Positions 43,330 to 50,677 of a stretch of DNA of 64,000 nucleotides are shown here, piece by piece. Both the position numbers and the translations under genes were made by a program. The notes under the pieces were generated by a model that was not told the DNA's origin, did no database searches, and saw only the letters and a program-made list of their open reading frames with translations. The stretch comes from JAPLUA01 sp964625855 (GTDB lineage Bacteria; Verrucomicrobiota; Verrucomicrobiia; Limisphaerales; UBA8199): NCBI GenBank assembly GCA_964625855.1, contig CAZVFC010000003.1, positions 1-64,000 on the forward strand. Reading direction: 5' to 3'. Each line of letters starts with the position of its first letter. Within the stretch, counting starts at the first letter, position 1.

Positions 43330-44634
43330 TCAGACCTTGGGTTCCCAGCCCGGCCGGTACTCGCGGCGGGCCAGCGCCGCGGCCGCTTCGTCCCCCGTGA
43401 TCTTGCCAGTCTTCGGGTCGCAGTTCACGGTGCGGCCCGTGCGCCAGGCGATGTTGCCCAAGTGGCAGAGCATCGTGCTCTTCTGACCGTCTTCGATCTC
43501 GGCGCGCAGCGGCTTGCCTTCGCGGATGCCGTCCAGGAAGTTGGCGAAATGGACGGTGTCGAAAGCGAACAGGCCGTCACGCTTGCTCTTGATTTCGCGG
43601 AGCACCTTGTCTTTCAGGTCGTAGATGATGGTGTTGTTGCCGGCCATCGCCAGGCAGCCCTTCTCGCCGTAGAAATTCACGCCGACCGTGGCGCCTTCAA
43701 ACCCGCGCGGGGCGCAGCTCTGGCCTTCCCAGGTGATCCCCTTGTCGCCGAAGTCAAAGGTGGCGATGATGGTATCCGGGGTTTCCCAGTCGTCCTGGTA
43801 GAAGTAGCGATTGCCGCCGCAGGTTACGCGTTTCGGGAGATCCACCTTCAGGCCCCAGCGCGCCATGTCGAGGAAGTGGACACCGTTGTTGCCGAGTTCC
43901 CCGGTGCCCCAGTTCCAGAACCAGTGCCAGTTGTAGTGGATGATATTGTCCTGGAATGGCCGCTCCGGCGCCGGCCCCTGCCACAAAGAGTAGTCGAGCC
44001 AGTCCGGAACCGGCGCCGGCTTGCCGCGGCCGATCGAGACGCGACGGTTGGTGTACCATCCCCGGGCAAAATATACCTGGCCCAGTTCACCCGCGTGCAG
44101 GGCTTCGATGGACTCGATCACCCACGGCCAACTGCGGCGCTGGTTGCCCATCTGAACCACGCGCTTGTACTTGCGGGCCGCGGCGACCATGAGTTCGCCC
44201 TCGCGCAAATTGTGGCTGCCGGGCTTCTCCACATACACGTGTTTGCCCGCGGCGCAGGCGAGGATCGTGGCCGGAGCATGCCAGTGATCGGGCGTCGCAA
44301 TGGAGACGGCGTCCAGCTCGGGGTCTTCGAGCATCCGGCGAAGATCCGCCACCCCCTTGGGCTTGCGCTCCTGCTTCTTCGCCACGGCGGCAATGCCTTT
44401 CTCGACCGCTCGGCTGTCCACGTCGCAGACATACGTGATCTCGGCGTTGGGCAGGGCGAGGTATCCGGCAATGTGGGCCATGCCCCGCGCGTTGCAGCCA
44501 ATGATGCCGACCCGGACTCGTTCGTTGGGACTTTGAGCGCCTTTGAGCGAGCCGGCGCCGCCCAGCGCGGCCAGCCCGGCAGTTAGCACGGAGGTTTGCC
44601 TTAAGAAATCACGGCGATGCATTGCGCTATTCAT
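43330..44634 (-). CDS. Tat-exported Gfo/Idh/MocA-family oxidoreductase
   Basis: The 434-residue product has the Tat signal MHRRDFLRQTSVLTAGLAAL (Met5 is an alternative start). The Rossmann fold is VRVGIIGCNARGMAHIAGYL, followed by DAVSIATPDHWHAPATILAC and the lysine motif VYVEKPGSHNL. The C-terminal domain has NWGTGELGNNGVHFLDMARW, close to the first Gfo/Idh/MocA protein in this window but from a different subgroup. Substrate unknown. It stands alone, convergent with plsC, with 38 bases between them. Confidence 0.92.
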   Translation of the reverse strand: MNSAMHRRDFLRQTSVLTAGLAALGGAGSLKGAQSPNERVRVGIIGCNARGMAHIAGYLALPNAEITYVCDVDSRAVEKGIAAVAKKQERKPKGVADLRRMLEDPELDAVSIATPDHWHAPATILACAAGKHVYVEKPGSHNLREGELMVAAARKYKRVVQMGNQRRSWPWVIESIEALHAGELGQVYFARGWYTNRRVSIGRGKPAPVPDWLDYSLWQGPAPERPFQDNIIHYNWHWFWNWGTGELGNNGVHFLDMARWGLKVDLPKRVTCGGNRYFYQDDWETPDTIIATFDFGDKGITWEGQSCAPRGFEGATVGVNFYGEKGCLAMAGNNTIIYDLKDKVLREIKSKRDGLFAFDTVHFANFLDGIREGKPLRAEIEDGQKSTMLCHLGNIAWRTGRTVNCDPKTGKITGDEAAAALARREYRPGWEPKV

Positions 44635-44675
44635 GCCGCCATAAAACAGGCCCGCGCGGGCGATGGCAAGTAAAC

Positions 44676-45008
44676 TTAGATGCCCAGATTGGCCAGCGTG
44701 TGGCTGATGGCATTGACGATCTGCACCAGGCGGGGATGGGATTCCTCGAATCCCCGCACCGAGGAGCTCAGGCCGTCCAACGAGAGCTTGAGCAACTCCG
44801 GGTTCTGTTCCGCGCGTGTGGCTTCGTGCGCCGAGAGCTGCGTGAAGCCGGCGATGCTTTGGGCCTGCTCACCGTGCGTCTTGGACAATTCGGCCACTTC
44901 TGACTTCAGCGTGCCCAGCAACTGCATCAGCTCGCGCCGGCGATCCTCTTTGATGGCATCCGCGCCCTCGATTCTGGCCTCGATCTTGCCTATGGTGTCC
45001 TGAATCAT
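44676..45008 (-). CDS. DUF4404-family helical protein
   Basis: The 110-residue product is largely helical. It has the DUF4404 pattern MIQDTIGKIEARIEGADAI, ELMQLLGTLKSEVAELSKTH, AQSIAGFTQLSAHEATRAEQ and HPRLVQIVNAISHTLANLGI. No signal or membrane segment is present. The family has no established role; a cytoplasmic helical bundle is likely. The gene stands alone, about 40 bases upstream of the Gfo/Idh/MocA gene on the same strand. Confidence 0.9.
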   Translation of the reverse strand: MIQDTIGKIEARIEGADAIKEDRRRELMQLLGTLKSEVAELSKTHGEQAQSIAGFTQLSAHEATRAEQNPELLKLSLDGLSSSVRGFEESHPRLVQIVNAISHTLANLGI

Positions 45009-45135
45009 CGCTTCGGTTTCCGTTACCAGCTCAATATAGTAACAACCGGGAAATGAGCAACGAAAAGCGGCTCCGCACGGTGAAACACCCGCTCGGGTTC
45101 AAGCGTATTGGCCAACCCCAGGCGGCATATTCAAT

Positions 45136-45164
45136 GGTGCGGCCGGCCTTCGAGGCCGCACACC
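45136..45164. terminator. GC-rich hairpin between divergent genes
   Basis: GTGCGGCC (45137-45144) pairs with GGCCGCAC (45154-45161) around a nine-base loop. No T-run follows on either strand. It lies upstream of both flanking genes, so it may be a small palindromic repeat rather than a terminator. Confidence 0.35.
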
Positions 45165-45210
45165 CTCGCCAAAATCTTGCGGCGCGAGAAGGATCCTGTC
45201 TAATAGGGCC

Positions 45211-46182
45211 GTGATCGCGCCAATCCGTACTACCCTGGCCGTGCTGGTTCTGGTATCCCTGGTTGCCGTGCCAACCAGCTCGGCCCAAACCATCGCCCAC
45301 TCACCCCGTCTCCAGCAAATCGTGGACAGAGCCGTAACGCAGGCCCTCGACCGGTTCGCCCCGCAGAAGCTGGGCAGCAACCAAATCGCTGTCACCCTTG
45401 TGGACTTGGGCGATCCAAAGAAGCCGGTGCAGGCCAGCTACCGGGGCGGGGAGCAGATCTACCCGGCGAGCGTTATCAAGCTCTTTTACCTGGTGGCCGT
45501 GCATCGCTGGATGGAAGACGGCAAGCTGAATGACACCCCGGAACTGCGCCGCGCCATGCGTGACATGATTGTGGATTCCCTGAACGAGGCGACGGGCTAC
45601 CTCGTTGATTCCCTCACCGGCACGACCAGCGGACCCGAGCTCACCCCGCAGGAGATGGAGGCTTGGTATTCCAAGCGCAATAGAGTGAACCGCTACTTCG
45701 CCTCGCTCGGCTATACGAACATCAACGTGAACCGCAAGCCTTGGTGCGAAGGCCCTTATGGCCGCGAAATACAGTCGGTAAAGATGCACAAGCCCAACCA
45801 CCGCAACTGGCTGACCACCGACGCCACGGCGCGCCTCCTGACCGAAATCGTCACCGGTGAGGCGGTTACAGCTCAGCGCTGCGCCGAAATGATGGACCTC
45901 TTGAGGCGTGATTTCTCCCCCGACGCCGCCACCAAGAACACCCAGGCCCAAGCCTACACCGGTCTTGCCCTGCCGCCCGGCGCGAAACTCTGGTCCAAGG
46001 CCGGATGGACCAGCGAAACCCGCCACGACGCCGCTTACGTCGAGCTGCCCAACGGCGCGAAGTTCGTCCTTGTCACCTTCACCGTGGACCACGCCAGCGA
46101 GCGCGAAATCATCCCCACCGTTGCCAGGGCTGTCGTCGAGTCCTTCTCCGCCCCTCCGGAGGCGTCCCCGCCGCAGAAGTAG
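45211..46182 (+). CDS. Class A beta-lactamase-fold serine hydrolase
   Basis: The GTG at 45211 gives 323 residues with a signal (LAVLVLVSLVAVPTSSAQ). The serine nucleophile motif SxxK is in YPASVIKLFYLVAVHRWM, an SDN-like motif in DSLNEATGYLVDSLTG, and the KTG-like motif KAGWTSETRHDAAYVEL. The layout is that of class A beta-lactamases and related D-Ala-type peptidases. There is no typical Glu166 omega-loop sequence, so activity on beta-lactams should not be assumed. It is monocistronic. Confidence 0.85.
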   Translation: MIAPIRTTLAVLVLVSLVAVPTSSAQTIAHSPRLQQIVDRAVTQALDRFAPQKLGSNQIAVTLVDLGDPKKPVQASYRGGEQIYPASVIKLFYLVAVHRWMEDGKLNDTPELRRAMRDMIVDSLNEATGYLVDSLTGTTSGPELTPQEMEAWYSKRNRVNRYFASLGYTNINVNRKPWCEGPYGREIQSVKMHKPNHRNWLTTDATARLLTEIVTGEAVTAQRCAEMMDLLRRDFSPDAATKNTQAQAYTGLALPPGAKLWSKAGWTSETRHDAAYVELPNGAKFVLVTFTVDHASEREIIPTVARAVVESFSAPPEASPPQK

Positions 46183-46352
46183 GTCAGGCGTCTCGCCTGA
46201 CCGCGTTGCTCAGCCCGCCCCGATGCAGTTCGTCCTGTCATCGTCGTGGGTCGCGGCGGCGCCGAGCCTATACTTCACAACGCAGATCAGCGCCAACTGA
46301 CGTTGGCGCTACGCCGTCGAACTCGGCGGCGTAGCCCGAACAAGCCGCAACG
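46183..46352. other. Intergenic DNA before the palindrome
   Basis: About 170 bases after the serine hydrolase stop. TCAGGCGTCTCGCCTGA near 46186-46202 is a short hairpin-like palindrome without a T-run. No gene is supported. Confidence 0.4.
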
Positions 46353-46551
46353 CTTCGGCAAACCCGCAGACCTCGGGTTCATCTCGGACCGAACCGCCCG
46401 ATTCTCCAGCCCTTCGCGCTGTGTACACCGGATGCACACCGGATGCACACCGGATGCACAAGGGCTTGTCCGCTGTACCTCCGGTGTACCTCCGGTGTGC
46501 CTCCGGTGTACACGCTCTGGGAACCTCTCCGGACCGGCGGGTTTGCCGAAG
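46353..46551. repeat. Nested palindrome with two 11-bp tandem arrays
   Basis: CTTCGGCAAACCCGC (46353-46367) is inverted as GCGGGTTTGCCGAAG (46537-46551), and GTGTACACCGG (46421-46431) as CCGGTGTACAC (46503-46513). Between them, ACACCGGATGC is repeated three times at 11-base spacing (46425-46457), then GTACCTCCGGT three times at 11-base spacing (46475-46507, last copy with one change). The arrays share the CCGG core in opposite orientation. No encoded protein is evident. Confidence 0.85.
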
Positions 46552-46594
46552 GTTTGCGAACCAGCGGCCCGTTGCCGGCAAAAGCGAGAGTGCT

Positions 46595-47374
46595 TCAGCG
46601 GCAAACCGCCCGTGGCCGGTAGAAGCGCGCCTTCTTCAGCGGGCCGGGATCTAGCACGTCGTGGGTCAGACCGTCCCCGATCACATCTGCCAGGACTGTC
46701 CAAGTGGGGTGGTCAGATAGGGCCTCTGTGTACATGACGGAATACAGGTAGCACGGCTCGGTGGGGAAGATGATATGTGCGCCGGCGGAGTCGCAATAGA
46801 TACTGATCTTCACCGCAGTTGGCTTTGGCGTGGCCACGGTGACACTTTGACTGCACGTGACGGCATGGCCGCAGTAATCCGTTGCCTGCCACGTGCGCGT
46901 ATGAACATTAGTGCAGGGAGCGATGTTTGTCACCGCGGTGCTAAGCACCACCAGCACAAAATCGTTGCTGGAACAACACACGGTAGCAACCTGCGGCGGG
47001 TCGAAGGCCCAGGTGACGCCGCAAGCCACAGTCTTGTTGCCGGCGCACGTGAGATTTGGCGGAGTGGTGCAGATTACCGTTACGGTCTGAGTGCAGGTGG
47101 CGGTGTTGCTGCAACAGGTGGCCTGCCAGACCTGGGAGATGATCTACGTGCAGCAGTTGCCGTTGGTCTGCGGCGGCAAGGGGATGAGCGTCAGGTTGTT
47201 GCTGCAGCACGGATCGGGCACGGTGGGCGGGTCGAACGTCCAAGGCGTGCCGTATTCGACGGTCTTGTCGCCTGCACAGATCAAGACCGGGGGCGGGAGC
47301 TGCAAGCTCACGTTCAGTCGGTGGAGGCCCTTGGCGCCTTTCTTACCCGCGACACGAATGCAATAGGTCCGGCC
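46595..47374 (-). pseudogene. Fragment of a HYR-like Cys-rich repeat protein
   Basis: One frame reads LPPPVLICAGDKTVEYGTPW, FDPPTVPDPCCSNNLTLIP, then a TAG at about 47143, then IISQVWQATCCSNTATCTQT and VTVICTTPPNLTCAGNKTVA into the open C-terminal part. Each unit has the CCS...W.ATD/C..T.C.Q.VTV pattern of HYR/immunoglobulin-like repeats in exported Verrucomicrobiota proteins. A second stop lies just upstream of PGRTYCIRVAG at 47374. The last ~80 residues are a C-terminal beta domain (PCYLYSVMYTEALSDHPTWT). The piece has no start or signal and one internal stop. Confidence 0.75.
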
Positions 47375-47642
47375 GGGCTAAGCGTTGAATGCCGAGGCCC
47401 GAGGCGATGGTATGGTCGGTGCGGTCCTCGAACACCCCGCGCACCAGTTGCTGCTCGCGTTTGGAGAGGTTGAGGGAGCGGACAATGGCGGTCCATGCTC
47501 TCTTTTTGAAGACCTTGGCCCCATTCGTGGTTGCTGCCTTGCCGCCACGGCCTGCGGGACGCCCGTCCCCGCGAGTCGCTACCGGTTTCCTTTTCAACCG
47601 GCGGGCTGAGCAGCCTCGATATTCCAACTGCTGTGCGCGCAT
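47343..47642 (-). pseudogene. Truncated LuxR-type DNA-binding protein
   Basis: The frame reads RSLNLSKREQQLVRGVFED and RTDHTIASGLGI, the first half of a LuxR-type helix-turn-helix (LSxRExxV...IAxxLGIS). The recognition helix and the usual HTVHTYLERLY-like continuation are missing; the frame runs instead into unrelated residues and stops. The breakpoint near 47385 abuts the HYR-like fragment, so both were probably cut by one deletion or rearrangement. Confidence 0.6.
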
Positions 47643-48008
47643 AATATCCGTTGTTCACCCTGTCCCATGTCTCGCCCGAGAAAAGTCCACTTCCCGGATG
47701 GCCTCTGCGGCCAAGTCGTTAGGGAGAAAACAGTGCGCGCTTCTGCTAATCAGCGTCCCAGGTGTCAACGCCTATCTTGTGTCTTCTTCCTGCTTTCCTG
47801 CTTGCATCGGCTCGACCTGGCGGTGCCCGCGACGGCGAGACCCCGCAAACGGCTGGCGGTCCTGGCGATGCCCGGGCGCTCGCGGGGGATCAAGAAGCAG
47901 CATTGGTTCAGTCAATGGCCGCAATACTCTTTTCGATTACCCCCGCACTGCCCTGCCGTGATACGCTGCCGCCTGTGAACGCAATGAGCCAGTTATCCCG
48001 GAGGCGTT
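47643..48008. other. Intergenic stretch before the radical SAM fusion gene
   Basis: Some 365 bases without a supported gene. Short frames have signal-like hydrophobic starts but no domain and poor context. The ribosome site CGGAGG for the downstream GTG start lies at its end. Confidence 0.4.
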
Positions 48009-50048
48009 GTGCGCGGTGACAAGTTCTTTCAGAGCATCGCGAAGCGGCCGCCTTTTACGAAACTGCACCCGCGCGTGGGAGGCTTCCTCAAGGACTATTT
48101 CGCCAAAGAGAAGGTCATCGCCTTTGGCGACCGGTTTGTGGTCAACACGCACTTCCCTCCTTTCCCCAGTCCGGCTTTTGACCGGATGGCCGAGCAGTTC
48201 GCCCAGCTTGGCAACGCGGCCACGCGCCGGCTTTACTCGGTGACGCTGGCGGTGACCAACCGCTGCCCGTTCAACTGCTGGCACTGCTACAATGCCGGGC
48301 GAAGCCAGCGCGACCTGCCTCTGCCGGTGTTGCGCAAGCTGGCGGGTGAGCTGCAAGACCTGGGCGCGGTGGTCGTGACCCTGACCGGCGGCGAGCCGTT
48401 GCTGCGCGAGGACCTGTCGGAGATACTGCGGTCGTTCGACTCGCGTTCGTGCCTGGTGCTGGGGACCACAGGAGAGGGACTGACAGTTGAGCGGGCGCGG
48501 ATCTGCCGGGACAGCGGGCTGTTCGCCGTTGGCATCAGCCTGGATTCGGATCGGGAAGCCGAACACGACCATTTGCGAGGTCGGGCGGGGGCCTTTCGAG
48601 CCGCGCTGGAGGCTCTGCGGGTGGCACGCGAAAGCGGGCTATACCCTTACGTCGTTTCGGTCGCTACGCGAGAGTTCTTGCAGCGGTCGCGTTTCATGCC
48701 CTTTCTGGAATTCGCCTCGGAAGCGGGTTCGCTGGAGGTGCACTTGCTCGAGCCGAGCGCCACCGGGAAACTGGCCGGGCGAACCGAGGTGCTGCTGACG
48801 GCGTCAGAACGGCAACAGATCTTCGACTACCAGGCCGAGGTGGCGCAGCGAGCGGACCTCCCGATCCTCTCATCGTTTGCCTACCTCGAGTCGCCGGAGG
48901 CGTTCGGCTGCGGCGCGGGCCTGACTCATCTCTACATTGATGGCAGCGGCGAGGTCTGCCCCTGCAACCTGGTGCCCTTGTCCTTCGGCAACCTGGCCCG
49001 GGAACCCTTCGCCGGCATTCTGGAGCGGATGGGCCGCCACTTCTGCCGACCGCGAACCGGTTGTGTGGGCCGCCAGCTTGTGAAGCACTTTCCGCGCGCC
49101 GGTTTGCCGACCGCGCCCGAGGCGTCCCACGCCATCTGTGAGCAGCACCTGCCCCGCAATCATGCCGTCCCGGACTTCTTCCGCATGCGCGATGAAGTCC
49201 AGGGAAAGGAAGTTGGAGCTTCGGAACTCCGGGACGCATACAACCGAGTCCATCAGGACTACGACGAATTCTGGCTGGTGGCGGCGGCCAAGCCCACGGA
49301 AGACCTGGTGCAGAAGATGGATTGGACCGGACGGGAGACCGTGTTCGAGGCGGGCTGTGGGACCGGGTATGCCACGGCTTTGCTGGCGCGCCGCTCTGCC
49401 CGGGTGGTCGCGGTGGACCTTTCCGAGGCCATGCAAACCGAGGCTCGGGCGAGGCTCGAGGCACAGGGGCTTGGGAAGGTTCAGTTTAGGACTGGGGATG
49501 CGCTGGCCGCGCTGGGTTCAGGGGAAGCGTACGATCGCATCTTCTCAAGCTGGGTGCTGGGCTACATCCCGCTCGTCCCGTTTTTCACCGCCGCCCACCA
49601 TGCGCTGCAACCCGGCGGGCAACTGGGTTTTGTAGTCCACCGTGAGAACTCGCCGCGCGAGCCGATGGAAATCTTCGGCGAACTGGTGGCGGAGGACCCG
49701 ACGGTGCTGCAAAAGCGTGTGGCATTCGATTTCCCGCGTGATGCGGCGCACGTACGAGATCTCCTGCAAGGGGCGGGCCTCGCCAGCCAGGCGCTTTGGC
49801 AGGATAGCATCGTCTTCCGCTACGGCAGCCCCGGGCAAGTGCTGGAACACCTGCTGAAATCGGGCGCCGGGACCGCATTCTACGATGCGATTGACCCGGC
49901 TCGCCGCCCGGCTTTGATCGAGCGCTTTCTGCAAATGCTCGCTTCGCGCCACCTGGCGGGCACAGCTTTCGAGGTCCGCCATGAATACGTAGCCTGCGTG
50001 GCGGGCCAAGGGCCCTGCCTCCCCTCTGCGAGATGGGGAGGGACTTGA
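48009..50048 (+). CDS. Radical SAM/SPASM-like enzyme fused to a methyltransferase
   Basis: The GTG at 48009 follows GGAGG by a normal spacing and gives 679 residues. Residues ~75-300 are a radical SAM domain with TNRCPFNCWHCYNAG (Cys86, Cys90, Cys93), VTLTGGEPLLREDL and GISLDSDREAEHDHL. About 305-380 is a SPASM-like segment (FGCGAGLTHLYIDGSGEVCP, CNLVPLSFGN). About 410-660 is a class I methyltransferase (TVFEAGCGTGYATALLARRS, VVAVDLSEAM, FSSWVLGYIPLVPFFTAAHH). Both halves use S-adenosylmethionine, one by radical and one by polar chemistry. No substrate gene is visible beside it. It could modify a peptide or a small metabolite. Confidence 0.87.
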   Translation: MRGDKFFQSIAKRPPFTKLHPRVGGFLKDYFAKEKVIAFGDRFVVNTHFPPFPSPAFDRMAEQFAQLGNAATRRLYSVTLAVTNRCPFNCWHCYNAGRSQRDLPLPVLRKLAGELQDLGAVVVTLTGGEPLLREDLSEILRSFDSRSCLVLGTTGEGLTVERARICRDSGLFAVGISLDSDREAEHDHLRGRAGAFRAALEALRVARESGLYPYVVSVATREFLQRSRFMPFLEFASEAGSLEVHLLEPSATGKLAGRTEVLLTASERQQIFDYQAEVAQRADLPILSSFAYLESPEAFGCGAGLTHLYIDGSGEVCPCNLVPLSFGNLAREPFAGILERMGRHFCRPRTGCVGRQLVKHFPRAGLPTAPEASHAICEQHLPRNHAVPDFFRMRDEVQGKEVGASELRDAYNRVHQDYDEFWLVAAAKPTEDLVQKMDWTGRETVFEAGCGTGYATALLARRSARVVAVDLSEAMQTEARARLEAQGLGKVQFRTGDALAALGSGEAYDRIFSSWVLGYIPLVPFFTAAHHALQPGGQLGFVVHRENSPREPMEIFGELVAEDPTVLQKRVAFDFPRDAAHVRDLLQGAGLASQALWQDSIVFRYGSPGQVLEHLLKSGAGTAFYDAIDPARRPALIERFLQMLASRHLAGTAFEVRHEYVACVAGQGPCLPSARWGGT

Positions 50049-50150
50049 CGCATTCGGCCTCACGGTCGGGCGGCTCCCACCAAGTTCTACCGAACTTTCA
50101 TCGCACTGCCCGGGTTTGGAGAGGCCAGTGCTCCGCCTCCTTGGCGTTTC

Positions 50151-50414
50151 TCAACTCCTCCGCTCTTCCGCCGCCTCTACTTTTTTCAGCCGCTGGTTCT
50201 CATCCAACTCGCACCACTCCCGCAAGACCGGTATCCCGATCTCGCGATCCAGGTAATCGGACTTCAGCGCGATCACCATGTCCGGGAGGTCCTCCTTCAA
50301 GGCGCATTGCGTCGCCGCCGCAACACTCGCAAACTCCACCGCTCCGTCCGGCGAAGCCCCCGCAGGATTTGGACCGCGATAGTAATGGCCTCTGGTCTTG
50401 AGGTATACTCTCAT
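50151..50414 (-). CDS. Small hypothetical protein
   Basis: The 87-residue product starts at an ATG (MRVYLKTRGHYYRGPNPAGA) and ends in a charged helix (ENQRLKKVEAAEERRS). The middle (VEFASVAAATQCALKEDLPD) is Ala-rich. There is no signal or membrane segment, and I do not recognise a family. It is convergent with the radical SAM fusion gene and divergent from the phosphoesterase gene. Codon use looks native, so it is probably real. Confidence 0.5.
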   Translation of the reverse strand: MRVYLKTRGHYYRGPNPAGASPDGAVEFASVAAATQCALKEDLPDMVIALKSDYLDREIGIPVLREWCELDENQRLKKVEAAEERRS

Positions 50415-50677
50415 ATGTGCTCAAATGTTAAGCGGGGAGCGCGTGGTTGTCACTGGGGTCTTCACCCCATGACGGACGAGCGTCCGCTCCAGGCGACTCA
50501 TGTCCCCCGAGGCAATCCGCGCAATGTGGCCGGACCGGCTTGGTGTCCATGCCTCGGCGTGTTTCGAGGCGTCAGCCACGCTTACGGGTGGGCACCCAAC
50601 ACCACGACCTCGGCGAAACGAGAATCGCTGAGATTCCCGCTAACAAAGTTGACGCTTCACCGGGCCCTTGGGTTAAG

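Noticed and set aside
46425..46507. Possible CRISPR array
   Set aside because: Units are only 11 bases with no unique spacers and no cas genes; this is a tandem repeat.
47762..48019. 85-codon frame with a signal-like start
   Set aside because: Runs into the ribosome site and start of the radical SAM fusion gene and has no family features.
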